Positions 16,804 to 26,633 are shown, counted from the stretch's first letter. The stretch is DNA of 64,000 nt from Ignavibacteria bacterium (GCA_020635205.1 JACKAE010000004.1:558001-622000); one strand, 5' to 3'. Numbers and translations are program-made. The notes: a model not told the origin generated them from the letters alone.

Positions 16804-17380
16804 AGTGACAGTTGGCCTCGTAGGAGCGTTTCTTTTGTTTCCCTTTCTCTTCTCCTGCTCTTCCTCGAAAGGAGGAGGAGGCCACGACACAATGAAAACT
16901 GCTGAAGAGTTTATCCCCCTCACTGTAGGAAACCAGTGGATATATAACTACGGTTTCGACGATAATCCTTCGAAACAACAGATCACGGTGGTTGGATCAA
17001 TCACCCGCGATGGAACCGAGTGGTTTCAAGTAGAATACACATTTCAGGGGAGCAGTACGGCTGACACGCTATTGCTTAGAAACGATGGACACCGCCATAT
17101 TGCGTACCTTCGTTCACTGAAAGAAGAATCGGTGTTGATTGACTTCAGTAAAACTGAACTCGACAGTGCAAAGCTGGAAATGGCCGTTGTAAAGGAACAG
17201 AATAAAGTTGTAGAGATTGAGAGCAGAACGTATGCCGGCTGTGTTGTAGTTAGCTCTGGGTTTATGGATGCCGGCGTCGAGACATATGCTCCCGGAGTTG
17301 GCCTCGTAGAATCGTGGTGGTTTAGAGGACGCAAGAAACTTGTGGGGGGGATAGTCAATGGAAAGAAGATTGAAGCGTAA
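16787..17380 (+). CDS. Lipoprotein of unknown function
   Basis: 197 residues. The start is placed at the ATG at 16787 because it directly precedes a lipoprotein signal (FLLFPFLFSC, lipid-modified Cys at 24) and follows AGGAG at a good distance; the longer open frame has no signal. The mature part begins with a Ser/Gly linker and then a beta-rich domain with FIPLTVGNQWIYNYG. A start of the form 'PLTxGNxWxY' is common in bacterial secreted proteins of unknown role. It overlaps the end of the hydrolase gene. Membrane-anchored in the periplasm or on the surface. Confidence 0.75.
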   Translation: MKIVNKVTVGLVGAFLLFPFLFSCSSSKGGGGHDTMKTAEEFIPLTVGNQWIYNYGFDDNPSKQQITVVGSITRDGTEWFQVEYTFQGSSTADTLLLRNDGHRHIAYLRSLKEESVLIDFSKTELDSAKLEMAVVKEQNKVVEIESRTYAGCVVVSSGFMDAGVETYAPGVGLVESWWFRGRKKLVGGIVNGKKIEA

Positions 17381-17476
17381 TCTTCCCTACTGAGGCAGAG
17401 AATCAAAATCGAACTTGTAGATTTAGCAGAAAGCTCCCCAAAGCGGACGGAATAGTAGCACTAATTAGCTGAATAC

Positions 17477-20335
17477 GTGAAGAAGTTGAAATCGCACATT
17501 ATCCGGAAGAGAGAGATCAGAGGTCTCGCCATTATTACGAGCCTCAGTCTTCTATTCCTTCCCACGCTCCTTACATCCCAGAACTTTTTTCCAGACTATG
17601 TAGAGCGAGGAATCGACTCAGCACTCTCATCGATTCTGATGACTCGGTACGATCTCGGAATGCAGCACGACGCTGCCGGCGACGACGTTCACCGCTTCAA
17701 TGAGGTCAAACGAATGTTCGCAGAACCTCTCCGCAGCTTTATCGTACCTGACTCGATAGCACTCGTCGGCGCAAGAAGTCTCGACGAACCTCTCTTCTTC
17801 TTCCGTCACCTTCGTTCGTTACTCGACCTGAACACAACCTTTCCCTCCCCGTCGCGAATTGTTGTCAAGGATAAAGAGATTGGAGTCTTCGGTCGATTCG
17901 ACATCAACACGCTAAACTATACTGAGCAACTTGTGCTTAGGCGATACGTTGCACTTGCAATTGCTACCGACGTGATGGTTGCTCGAAATCGTTCCAACAT
18001 CGATCCAGAAGTACTCGCCCGAGTTGTCTCATATAGCGATTCCTTAGTTCTTCAATCCGAAGAATCTGCTGAAACTGACTTGATTACGATGCGCTACCAA
18101 GAGCGCTACGGTCTTGAACGCGCGAAGCAGTTCTTCAACAAGGATATTGCCACATTTGACTACACACAACTTCTCTCTCCCGGCGTTGCCATGTACGCCC
18201 AAGCACTCGACTATACTGAGAAGATGCTACCGGAAGTCCCCGGCTACTACAAGGATATACGCACAAGCGTTTGGGAGTCCCCTCTCGGTCTAATTGCAAT
18301 CGGCGGCCCAGGTGACGATGTCTACACTGGTGATTTCTTCTGCATTGTCGATGTAGGTGGGAACGATATTTATCGGTCGGCCAAAAAGAGTAAAGAGGTA
18401 GCGATAAAGCGAGGGACAACACTGATTATCGACTTCAGTGGTGATGATACCTATATCGGGGAGGATTATGCCTTCGGTGGTACGTTCTTCGGAGCTTCTA
18501 CGCTAATTGATATGGAAGGGAACGATACCTATAGTGCCCGTAATTTTTCGCTCGGCACAGGTTATTTCGGCGTTGGGATTCTGCACGATCAATCAGGGAG
18601 CGATAAATATTCAGGTGGGACAGCGGTTCAAGGAGCTGGGCTTTTCGGCATTGGTCTGCTTGCCGACGGTGGAGGGAACGACCTCTACTATGCCCACATT
18701 GCCTCACAAGGTTTTGGATATACGCGAGGTATCGGGCTGATTCTGGAGTATGGTGGGAATGACCAATATGTCTCAACCTCTCCTTATCAAGATTTCCTCC
18801 GCTACGACGATCACTACGAATCGTTCTGCCAAGGTGCGTCACTTGGCTATCGACCAGTTGCCTCAGGCGGCTACGGTATTATTTCTGACTACGGCGGAAA
18901 CGACTACTACTTCTCCGATATTTTCGGTCAAGGAACCGCCTACTGGTATGGTCTCGGTTCTATTGTCGACTCCAAGGGGAATGACAACTACACATCCTTC
19001 CAGTATGCACAGGGATCGGGCGTCCACCTCGCATTCGGAACGTTGATCGATAAGGAAGGGAACGATAACTATGTCTCGCACGGCGTCTCGCAAGGGTGTG
19101 GACACGACATTGCTTTTGGTGGACTTTACGATGTAAAGGGTGAGGACAACTATGTCGTGGAATCTCTCTCTCTCGGTGGGGGGAACGCGAATGCAGTATC
19201 TCTCTTCATTGATGCCGGAGGGGCTGACGGCTACATTGCCCGACATGAAAATACTCTCGGCTATAGTGACCTTCGCCGCAACTATGGTATGATCGGCATC
19301 TTTCTCGACCTCGATGGTGATGATTTCTACGGGACCTCCCGTGGTGGAGATGATTCCCTCTGGACAGGTAGTTCCTACGGTGTTGGTCTTGATGCTCTCC
19401 TAAAACCAGAGGAGATAAAGGAAGAGGAAAAGAAAAAAGAAGAGAAGTCAGCAGAGGAGATTGCAGCAGAGCTGGAGACCGATATGGAGAAGCTCTTCAT
19501 TCAAGCGTCGGCAGCACCGCAGAAGTATCAGTACCTTGTTGAGCCAGCGCGCAAACGTTTGGAAGAAGGTGCCGACACAACTATTCCCTTTCTTCTCTCT
19601 AAGCTCAACAGCGAACATCCGCGCGAAGCACTTGCGTTGCGGGTGATACTCCCACGCATTGGATCGCGCCTGACTCCTCTACTGATCGACACGATCCTCA
19701 ACGGAGCACGGGATCGTGTCAGTATGGCAATTTTTATCCTTGGTGAGTTGAAAGATTCAATGGCCGCGAAGGTAATTGGCACAAAGTTAAGTGACCCAAG
19801 TTGGCGCACCCGGTCGACGGCAGCCGAAGCACTGCTGAAGATGAATGCCCACGATGCAAAAGAAGCCATTAAGAGAGCACTTCGCGATCCGATAGACATT
19901 GTTCGAGGTAGATCGGCTCGGGCGTTTGCAAGAATTGCTGACTCGGCTGAAATGAGTCTTCTAACTCCCCTCTTCGATGACAAGAGCCAGATTGTTCGCT
20001 ATCAGATTGGATTAGGATTGAAAGATAGAGGACTAAACGATTCAGTTGCTCTCGGCTACCTAATCACAACCCTCCTCTCCTCGCGCAATGGCTATGCCTA
20101 CTCCCTCCTCTACCCAATTGCACACTTAATTGAATCACCCAAAGAACGGGAACGGCTCATGCGTAGTATGTTATCTGATCCAAAACCAATGGTTCGCGCA
20201 GACGCTGTCAAGTTGGCAATTGGTTGGAGTGACCAAAAACTTCTGCGCGCCGCAATTGAACTCCGCGGCAAGGAAAAAGAATCGCAAGTTCTGTACGAGA
20301 TATACCGTGCTGAACGAATGTTGAGCGACAGTTGA
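17477..20335 (+). CDS. Exported GND-Y tandem repeat protein with C-terminal HEAT repeats
   Basis: A 952-residue protein with a GTG start and an N-terminal signal or anchor helix (about residues 15-35). An alpha-helical segment follows, then from about residue 275 to 620 some 13 tandem repeats of about 22-30 residues with the core D-x-x-G-N-D-x-Y, alternating with Q-G-x-G-x-x-x-x-x-G motifs. The regular spacing suggests a beta-solenoid, and the acidic Asp/Asn turns could bind calcium, though they do not match the RTX nonapeptide. A highly charged Glu/Lys linker (about 636-660) leads to HEAT-like helical repeats to the end. I know no named function for this architecture. It stands alone, before a glycosyltransferase. 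Confidence 0.75.
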   Translation: MKKLKSHIIRKREIRGLAIITSLSLLFLPTLLTSQNFFPDYVERGIDSALSSILMTRYDLGMQHDAAGDDVHRFNEVKRMFAEPLRSFIVPDSIALVGARSLDEPLFFFRHLRSLLDLNTTFPSPSRIVVKDKEIGVFGRFDINTLNYTEQLVLRRYVALAIATDVMVARNRSNIDPEVLARVVSYSDSLVLQSEESAETDLITMRYQERYGLERAKQFFNKDIATFDYTQLLSPGVAMYAQALDYTEKMLPEVPGYYKDIRTSVWESPLGLIAIGGPGDDVYTGDFFCIVDVGGNDIYRSAKKSKEVAIKRGTTLIIDFSGDDTYIGEDYAFGGTFFGASTLIDMEGNDTYSARNFSLGTGYFGVGILHDQSGSDKYSGGTAVQGAGLFGIGLLADGGGNDLYYAHIASQGFGYTRGIGLILEYGGNDQYVSTSPYQDFLRYDDHYESFCQGASLGYRPVASGGYGIISDYGGNDYYFSDIFGQGTAYWYGLGSIVDSKGNDNYTSFQYAQGSGVHLAFGTLIDKEGNDNYVSHGVSQGCGHDIAFGGLYDVKGEDNYVVESLSLGGGNANAVSLFIDAGGADGYIARHENTLGYSDLRRNYGMIGIFLDLDGDDFYGTSRGGDDSLWTGSSYGVGLDALLKPEEIKEEEKKKEEKSAEEIAAELETDMEKLFIQASAAPQKYQYLVEPARKRLEEGADTTIPFLLSKLNSEHPREALALRVILPRIGSRLTPLLIDTILNGARDRVSMAIFILGELKDSMAAKVIGTKLSDPSWRTRSTAAEALLKMNAHDAKEAIKRALRDPIDIVRGRSARAFARIADSAEMSLLTPLFDDKSQIVRYQIGLGLKDRGLNDSVALGYLITTLLSSRNGYAYSLLYPIAHLIESPKERERLMRSMLSDPKPMVRADAVKLAIGWSDQKLLRAAIELRGKEKESQVLYEIYRAERMLSDS

Positions 20336-20502
20336 ACTCACCGAAGTTCAGGATTGCATGGGACACCATACTCTGCTAATCCTGACTCATGATTGGGTAC
20401 TAAGTATTCGGCCACATCATTCTTCTTCTCAACCAATGTTTTTAGCGTAGGGATTGAAGACCGACGGAGTAGAATTCGAGCGATTGAAGGATTCAAATCT
20501 CT

Positions 20503-21213
20503 ATGCAACACCAACAGCAAAACCGAAAACGAACGGTTGTCATCATTCCGGCATTCAACGAAGAGAACTCGATAGGTTTGGTGCTGAACGATATTCCTGC
20601 CGACCTTGTGGATGAAGTTGTTGTGGTTGATAATGCCTCCACTGATGCGACGGCAAATCGAGTTCGGGCAGCCGGGGCAACTCTTCTGTACGAGAGTCGC
20701 AAAGGATATGGCTCAGCCTGTCTGAAAGGACTGGAGTATGCTCTCTCTAAAGGGTATGACATTTTCCTCTTCCTCGACGCCGATTATTCGGATCACCCCG
20801 AAGAAGCCGAACGAATCATACGCCCCATTCTGGAAGATGGCTACGACATGGTAATTGGTTCGCGAGCAATTGGGGCAAGAGAAGCTGGAGCAATGCTTCC
20901 ACAGGCTCGGTTCGGGAATTGGCTTGCAACTCGACTAATCCGCCTCTTCTGGGGATATCGCTACACTGACCTCGGCCCTTTCAGGGGAATTACTGCTGAA
21001 GCTCTGCGAAAGATCGAGATGGAAGACACAAACTATGGGTGGACAGTTGAGATGCAGATTAAGGCAGCCCGACTAAAACTGAAGACTACTGAAGTTCCGG
21101 TAAGCTACCGTAAACGGATAGGAACTTCAAAGATCAGCGGAACTCTCTCTGGAACAATCAAAGCTGGGTGGAAAATCCTCTACACTATCGCCAAGTATAG
21201 CCTAAGCAAATAG
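20503..21213 (+). CDS. Glycosyltransferase family 2
   Basis: GT-A fold transferase of 236 residues. It begins with the nucleotide-binding strand VVIIPAFNEENSIG and has VVVDNASTDAT, the metal-binding FLDADYSDHPEE motif near residue 90 and the acceptor-side LGPFRGITAEAL. There are no membrane helices. It is close to the dolichyl/undecaprenyl-phosphate mannose or glucose synthases and to single-domain transferases of bacterial glycan pathways; donor and acceptor cannot be assigned. It precedes the LD-carboxypeptidase gene on the same strand by about 90 bases and may share its transcript. Confidence 0.88.
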   Translation: MQHQQQNRKRTVVIIPAFNEENSIGLVLNDIPADLVDEVVVVDNASTDATANRVRAAGATLLYESRKGYGSACLKGLEYALSKGYDIFLFLDADYSDHPEEAERIIRPILEDGYDMVIGSRAIGAREAGAMLPQARFGNWLATRLIRLFWGYRYTDLGPFRGITAEALRKIEMEDTNYGWTVEMQIKAARLKLKTTEVPVSYRKRIGTSKISGTLSGTIKAGWKILYTIAKYSLSK

Positions 21214-21305
21214 TTCAATAAAACTCCTTGGTGACTGATGTTCTTGGTGGTAAAAACTACCTCCAGAACCATTTGTCTCGCTTACCAATTCGACTTGACA
21301 ACGAT

Positions 21306-22265
21306 ATGAGTTTCACACAAAAAATCTTGAAGGCTCCAGCACTCAAACCGGGAGAGACAATCGGTGTGATTGCACCAAGTTCGCCCCAGCGAGACGATCA
21401 ACGATTGCGTAATGGCATCAACTTTCTCCGACAACTTGGCTTTGAAGTAAAAGAGGGAGAGAATCTCTGGAATCGCTACGGATACTTAGCAGGAACCGAT
21501 GAAGAACGGATCGAGGATTTGAACCAGATGATTCGTGATCCGCAGGTACGAATGATTGTTGCTGGACGTGGAGGATATGGTGCAACTCGAATTTTGGATC
21601 AGATTGACTACGAGAGTCTGCAACACGATCCGAAAATCATTCTTGGCTTCAGCGATGTGACTGCCATCAACCTTGCCCTTCTCGGGTCGATTAACCTCGT
21701 ATCCTTTTCTGGCGCAATGCCCGGCGTAGATTTCTGGGAGGAAGAGCCAGATCGATTTACGGTTGAGAGTTTCATGCAGGGAGTTACCACATCCAACAAC
21801 GTTGGTCTGGTTCCCCAACCCGAGGAAGCTCTACCGATAGAGGGTCATTTTCCGGGCACGGCCACAGGGCGACTAATTCCGGCAAACCTGACCTTGCTCG
21901 CCTCGCTTTGCGGAACTCCCTATCTTCCCGATATGCGTGGCGCAATTCTCCTGATTGAAGAGATAGGGGAAGAAGCATATCGGGTTGATCGTCTCCTCTC
22001 CCAACTCTACAATGCCGGTATCTTCAATCAGATTGGTGGACTCGCCTTAGGTGCATTTACAGGAACTGAACCAAAGCGCATCTCTATCGACCCTCTCCCA
22101 ATTAATGAAGTCTTCCGCGAGTATATCCGGCGTGCTGCGGTCCCGGCTATTAGCGGAGTTCAATACGGCCACATCAATCGGAAACTCACCTTGCCAGTTG
22201 GAACGTTAGCTCGAATTGATGGAACCGCAGGAGTGTTAGAATTGCTCGAGAGTGGTGTCGAGTAA
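21306..22265 (+). CDS. ldcA: LD-carboxypeptidase (murein peptide recycling, S66 family)
   Basis: 319 residues from the ATG at 21306, where the family begins (MSFTQKILKAPALKPGETIG); an upstream TTG would add 26 unrelated residues. The S66 signatures are present: VIAPSSPQ near the N-terminus, AGRGGYGATRILD, ILGFSDVTAINLALL and LLIEEIGEEAYRVDRLL. The enzyme removes the terminal D-Ala from tetrapeptides during cell-wall recycling; some relatives are microcin-immunity proteins. No signal peptide, so cytoplasmic. A strong terminator follows at 22296. Confidence 0.9.
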   Translation: MSFTQKILKAPALKPGETIGVIAPSSPQRDDQRLRNGINFLRQLGFEVKEGENLWNRYGYLAGTDEERIEDLNQMIRDPQVRMIVAGRGGYGATRILDQIDYESLQHDPKIILGFSDVTAINLALLGSINLVSFSGAMPGVDFWEEEPDRFTVESFMQGVTTSNNVGLVPQPEEALPIEGHFPGTATGRLIPANLTLLASLCGTPYLPDMRGAILLIEEIGEEAYRVDRLLSQLYNAGIFNQIGGLALGAFTGTEPKRISIDPLPINEVFREYIRRAAVPAISGVQYGHINRKLTLPVGTLARIDGTAGVLELLESGVE

Positions 22266-22270
22266 GACAT

Positions 22271-22295
22271 CGCGCAAAGACGCGAAGAGTCAAAG
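22271..22295. repeat. CTTTGCG-type repeat after ldcA
   Basis: CGCGCAAAGACGCGAAGAG and its flanks are a short degenerate copy of the family seen at 2879, 9486, 34275 and 59646, here between ldcA and its terminator. Confidence 0.4.
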
Positions 22296-22331
22296 AAAAG
22301 GGGAGCAAAGAACTATCCTCACTCCCCTTTT
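22296..22331 (+). terminator. Terminator of ldcA
   Basis: Perfect 10-bp stem AAAAGGGGAG/CTCCCCTTTT with a 16-base loop, followed by a T-rich tail. It also faces the convergent gene on the other strand. Confidence 0.8.
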
Positions 22332-22358
22332 GAATTTTTCATTTTGAATTTTGAATTG
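22328..22358. repeat. TTTTGAATT repeat, copy a
   Basis: Run of TTTTGAATTTTTCATTTTGA followed by ATTTTGAATT. Similar elements are at 31455, 32038 and 52603. Confidence 0.5.
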
Positions 22359-22361
22359 ACC

Positions 22362-24044
22362 TCACGCTTTCATCCGCGCCCCCTTATCCTCAACGGTAAA
22401 TATCCAAGCAGCAATTTTTCCGATAGGCATTGTCTCGAAGTCAACCCAGTAGTCGTGTGGGAAGTTTTCTTTGCTGGAAGAGTCTTCTCGGTCGATCTTC
22501 CCAGTAACTTCCTTGATGTGTGCGAAACGTTCCTTCCACTGTTGAACGTTCTCTACACGTAAGTCAACCCATCCGGCCGCGGCCCACTTGTCGATATTTT
22601 CTGGTGTTGCCGGCAACTCACTCTCACCTCTCTGCGGTGGTATCTTGATTGTTTCTCCACGAAGTAAACGTACTCCATCCTTCATCAAAACTGGAATGCC
22701 GATTGAGATCATCCGACTCCGCAACTCAGCATTAGCACCAATCAGTTCATTTAGTTTCTCAGCAAGTTCCTCAGCAGAAGAGCTGATAACGTTGTTGACC
22801 GAACCGGCGACTTGGCCGAGAAGGTAGGCTTCGAAGAGGAGCTTCGAGAGACGGGGAGGACCGAGCATTTCGAACGCGACTGATTCGATCCCAGACTCTG
22901 CTTCAAGTCGATTGAGGCGTTCAACGGCACGGTTGCGCAAATAGCCTCCCCGATAGGTTGGGCCGTACACTGCACTGTCGAGAGCGTGAACAACGTCGTG
23001 GCCGGAGTTCCCCCCTTTCAACTCGAAGACAACTGCCTCCGCAATTTCTTCGGGAGTAATCATCTCCATCTGTCCGAGAGCTGTAATGGCCTCAAACTCA
23101 CCCTTCGAGAAGATTCCATTTTCACCAGTGTTGATATATGGAGCCTTCAACATTTCACCAGTTGGCTCCCCAAGACCACTCTCCACAAGTTTTAGATTCC
23201 CATTCAAAGTAATCGCATTCTCTGGAGAACAGTCGACAAGTGGAATCGGCGCGCCACGTTTGAGAACTTCCCCAGCATTGATCTCCTTCCAAGCAATCGT
23301 CGCAGTCGGTTTGATCTCCTTTATAATTGGGCCATCAGGAGTTCTTCCCGCAAGGAAAAGGAGAAGAGTGTGCGCGCCAGCCATCGAGCTTTTGCTGAGC
23401 AGCACACGTGATGGACGCTCCTCTGAGTGTGTGTATGGGATATTCAACCCCATTCCGCCCGATCCAGCAGTTCCAACTTTTACGTACATCTGCGTCCCTG
23501 CATCTATCATTCCGGCGTAGAGAATCTGGATGTGGCGGATAAGCTGTGGCACGGAAAGGTTAGCAATCAACCGTTCTACTGACTCTCTGATCCCCTCACC
23601 AGTATCGATTGATTTTAGCGCAGCCCGAGCTGTGCCGTAGACATCTTGGTAGGCGATCCCAGTTGCTGTGTTGATCGAATCGACAATAGCATCGGGCTTA
23701 AAGTCGGCAAGGAGTCGGTAGAGTGCCGAGCGATTGAGAAGGTCATCCGATAGGTCTTCTAAGACATCTTGAATGATATTCTGGCGAGCATCACTATTGG
23801 CGAGCATTTCGCCCCGCGAACGGGTGCGGTCGTCGTATCGAGTAAAGACATCTCCCCACCAGGGAATCAACTCAATGTCACCCGCCTCTAACTGCATGTC
23901 GGCAACCGCCTCACGGGCTTCGCTTTCGTGCAACGACGTAACGATAATTCTTGCCGGACGCTCTGAAAAGAGCCGACGACAAACTGCCGATCCAACAAGC
24001 CCCCACCCACCGAGAACAAGAACCGTCTTACCTGAAATGTCCAT
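22362..24044 (-). CDS. Large NAD(P)-binding Rossmann protein of unknown function
   Basis: 560 residues with a clear N-terminal dinucleotide-binding fingerprint (VLVLGGWGLVGSAVCRRL, residues 8-25) and an SDR-like DAIVDSINTATG segment near residue 118, so the first part is an NAD-dependent epimerase/dehydratase-type fold. The rest, about 300 residues, contains the conserved-looking YVKVGTAGSGGMGLNIPYTH, SSMAGAHTLLLFLAGR and GGNSGHDVVHALDSAVYGP. I do not recognise a named enzyme. The length is about 1.5 times a usual SDR. It is transcribed alone, divergently from a T9SS cargo gene. No signal peptide, so cytoplasmic. Confidence 0.7.
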   Translation of the reverse strand: MDISGKTVLVLGGWGLVGSAVCRRLFSERPARIIVTSLHESEAREAVADMQLEAGDIELIPWWGDVFTRYDDRTRSRGEMLANSDARQNIIQDVLEDLSDDLLNRSALYRLLADFKPDAIVDSINTATGIAYQDVYGTARAALKSIDTGEGIRESVERLIANLSVPQLIRHIQILYAGMIDAGTQMYVKVGTAGSGGMGLNIPYTHSEERPSRVLLSKSSMAGAHTLLLFLAGRTPDGPIIKEIKPTATIAWKEINAGEVLKRGAPIPLVDCSPENAITLNGNLKLVESGLGEPTGEMLKAPYINTGENGIFSKGEFEAITALGQMEMITPEEIAEAVVFELKGGNSGHDVVHALDSAVYGPTYRGGYLRNRAVERLNRLEAESGIESVAFEMLGPPRLSKLLFEAYLLGQVAGSVNNVISSSAEELAEKLNELIGANAELRSRMISIGIPVLMKDGVRLLRGETIKIPPQRGESELPATPENIDKWAAAGWVDLRVENVQQWKERFAHIKEVTGKIDREDSSSKENFPHDYWVDFETMPIGKIAAWIFTVEDKGARMKA

Positions 24045-24595
24045 ATCGTTTCTTCAATTATGAATTTCCTGATGCAGCAGCACTCACTGCTCTCCCACTC
24101 TATCCCATATGCAATGAACCAAAACTACTGGCCGAGGTGAGTGCAAAAGCGTCCGAACTTAGCGAAAAACAACCGCCTTCACAATCAGTGAAACGTGGTG
24201 ATACGAGGAATCAGAGCAAAAGAAAGTGAGCGAAATCACCCAGAATTCTTTTTACATTCTTCCGATGGGGCTATATTTCGCGATTCACACTCAATCATTC
24301 CGAAAGATTTGTCACGCCAACCTCTTCTATACTCATTCTGTACAGAAGAGTAACCAGCATGAGTATTCATGTGTAGGGTTTACGTTCGGCAGTTTTCATT
24401 TGAGAGATAATTTCGAGTAGGATGTACATTGATATTGATTGAGTTCGTTGAGAGCGGACTCTCCTATTGATGTATAGGTGGAACGGTTAGTCGCCCTATG
24501 CCCTGCTGAGAATCTCCTACTTGAGTACGTATTATTTTGAATATTCTCTTCTTTTAATTTTGACCACTTACACACACGCTTAAGGAGAACCCGTG
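24045..24595. other. 551-base divergent intergenic region
   Basis: No gene is seen. It holds the promoters for the Rossmann protein (minus) and the T9SS cargo (plus). Only the plus-strand -7 box at 24555 is recognisable. AAGGAG lies just upstream of the plus-strand start. Confidence 0.55.
24555..24562 (+). promoter_or_regulatory. Candidate -7 box for the BNR-like T9SS cargo gene
   Basis: TAATTTTG fits TAnnTTTG exactly, 33 bases before the ATG. A TTTTG lies upstream, but only 15 bases away instead of about 20. Confidence 0.4.
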
Positions 24596-26542
24596 ATGAA
24601 GAAACGTTCGTTAGTTCTTGCATTGTTGGCATTACTCTTTGGTGGAGTGGGAACCACCGCTCAGGACTCAGAGAGAGCTGATCAATTCCCACAAACACCA
24701 AATGAATACCAACACGTACCGACCTCCCTCCTTCCCCTCGCCAAAGGAGCAGCACAAGCAGTCCCATTGAACCTACGCCAAGGTGCAATCTCAACTGGTC
24801 TCGAAGGCTTCTACGACTATCAGAGCAACGGCATGAGTCCGGGTTGGATCATGGTAAACCCAGCGAACTCAGACGAGATTCACGTTGTCTACATGCGTTC
24901 GGATGACGGATCTTCTATCGAGAATGTCAGCTCGTCACGGCGTGTTGGCCACTCAGTTTCAATGGATGGTGGAAAGACTTGGACACCAACCACTGATGTT
25001 TCGGGCGAAGGAACCAGACTCGGATTCCCTTACGTTGGCCTTGCTGACTTTGGGTTCGATCTGCAACCATTGGTGGCAACACATGGTGAGCCTGGTGGTG
25101 GTGGTGTTCGCACGCTATTTTATGGAAGAAGTGGGCAAAGTTTTCTCCGCCTTTACGAGATGCCTCGTCCAACTGCCGACAACGTAACTGGTGCGGACAA
25201 TGGTGGACCGATCTGGCCCTCATACGTTCCACATCCATCGAACGGAGCAATGCAGGAAGTAATTGCTTCCGTTAGTCCAGCCACAGGACAACCTGCTGAG
25301 GCACTCCAAATAGGAACTCCTGACTTCGACGACGTTAATATTGTCTCGTGGAAAAACTTGGCAAATCCTTTTATCAGCCAAACAAGTGGTGGCCGCTACG
25401 TGATCGCTCGCTCTGCAGGTGGAAAGATTGGGGTTGTCTACCACCACTTCTTCGATTTCGGTGGAGATACCATTCCAATTATTCGCTTTACCGAGAGTAG
25501 CGACGAAGGCAAAACATGGTCAGACCCTGAGATTGTAGTCTTCCAGCAGGAAGATGAATCTCTCGGAACAAATGAGAATGGTGACATCGATACACTTACC
25601 CCCGGTTCTTCGCTCGATTTTGCTTACTTAGGAGAAGATCCTCAGATTGTCTTCAGTGCAACCGTAAACAACCTCTTCCGCTATCAAAGCATCTTCCACT
25701 GGTCTCGCTCTTCAGGACAATATCAACTGATTGCAACCTCGGATGTTGAGGAGACTCGCGGTATCCAGACTCACCCAATCGCAACATGGCAACCGGGTGG
25801 TGTTATGGGACTCGGCTACCCTTCTATCTCAATCGGAGATGATGGAAAACATATCGTAGTTGCATACATGGCACAAGGTCAGTTCCCGAGAAACGACTCA
25901 CTGATCGCCGTTGCAAGCGATGGTGGATTTCTCTATCACCGGATATGGATGGTCGGCTCGAAAGATGGTGGCCAGACGTGGGGTGGCTCGAATATCTTGC
26001 AGGATTGGGCTGGCGAAGATAGCGACAGCGCAAGTGCTGAGTATCCATCGTTGAACGAGACCTGCCGCGTGGATGGAGAATCTGATGACGTGATTATCGA
26101 CATGGCGTTCCAAGCCCGTCGTCACCCTGGTATGTATGCGTTCTTAGCAACCCGGCCAGATAATAGTGGTGACGCACTTCGTGGACCAATTGAGGAGACC
26201 TTCCAATACTTCCAGAGAACTCCTCTCTCCCCTGCAATGTTCGATTCACCGTTGTCGGTTGACAACAAGGAAGATGTTAGCAATAGTTTGAGCATTGCAA
26301 CATCCCCAAATCCTGCTCGTGGGTTGGTTGCCGTACACTATAGCTTGGAAAAGAGAGGGGATGTTGTCGTTGACATCTACAACGCACTCGGCCAGAAAGT
26401 GAAGTCGGTTGTTAACGAGCACCGCACTGCTGGGAACTATACAAAGAACTTGGTTATCACTGATCTTACCAGTGGAACCTATCACGTAGTACTCACTGCA
26501 AACGGGGCGAAGACGTCGACAGTTTTGACAGTTCTCAACTAA
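24596..26542 (+). CDS. Secreted BNR/sialidase-like beta-propeller protein with T9SS sorting domain
   Basis: 648 residues. The ATG at 24596 is preferred over the adjacent GTG at 24593; AAGGAG precedes it. Signal peptide about residues 1-22. The body carries at least three Asp-box-like motifs (SMDGGKTW, SSDEGKTW, SKDGGQTW), the hallmark of sialidase/BNR propellers, but I cannot see the catalytic Arg triad needed to call a sialidase. The C-terminal 80 residues (SPNPARGLVAVHYSLEK onwards, with YNALGQKV and SGTYHVVL) form a type A Por sorting domain, so the protein should cross the outer membrane through the type IX system and be surface-attached or released. Followed by a strong terminator. Confidence 0.85.
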   Translation: MKKRSLVLALLALLFGGVGTTAQDSERADQFPQTPNEYQHVPTSLLPLAKGAAQAVPLNLRQGAISTGLEGFYDYQSNGMSPGWIMVNPANSDEIHVVYMRSDDGSSIENVSSSRRVGHSVSMDGGKTWTPTTDVSGEGTRLGFPYVGLADFGFDLQPLVATHGEPGGGGVRTLFYGRSGQSFLRLYEMPRPTADNVTGADNGGPIWPSYVPHPSNGAMQEVIASVSPATGQPAEALQIGTPDFDDVNIVSWKNLANPFISQTSGGRYVIARSAGGKIGVVYHHFFDFGGDTIPIIRFTESSDEGKTWSDPEIVVFQQEDESLGTNENGDIDTLTPGSSLDFAYLGEDPQIVFSATVNNLFRYQSIFHWSRSSGQYQLIATSDVEETRGIQTHPIATWQPGGVMGLGYPSISIGDDGKHIVVAYMAQGQFPRNDSLIAVASDGGFLYHRIWMVGSKDGGQTWGGSNILQDWAGEDSDSASAEYPSLNETCRVDGESDDVIIDMAFQARRHPGMYAFLATRPDNSGDALRGPIEETFQYFQRTPLSPAMFDSPLSVDNKEDVSNSLSIATSPNPARGLVAVHYSLEKRGDVVVDIYNALGQKVKSVVNEHRTAGNYTKNLVITDLTSGTYHVVLTANGAKTSTVLTVLN

Positions 26543-26595
26543 TTGGCGGAGTAAATCCAGCAGCTAATTGTGGAGTTTATGGCTCCAGAGAAGAA

Positions 26596-26633
26596 AGCCC
26601 GTTTCGCTTGAATGTGAAACGGGCTTTTTTTTT
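26596..26633 (+). terminator. Rho-independent terminator after the BNR-like gene
   Basis: Perfect 10-bp stem AGCCCGTTTC/GAAACGGGCT with a 10-base loop and nine T. Confidence 0.94.

Noticed and set aside
18498..18842. Open minus-strand frames across the GND-Y repeat region
   Set aside because: They mirror the repeat periodicity of the sense gene and have no family features.
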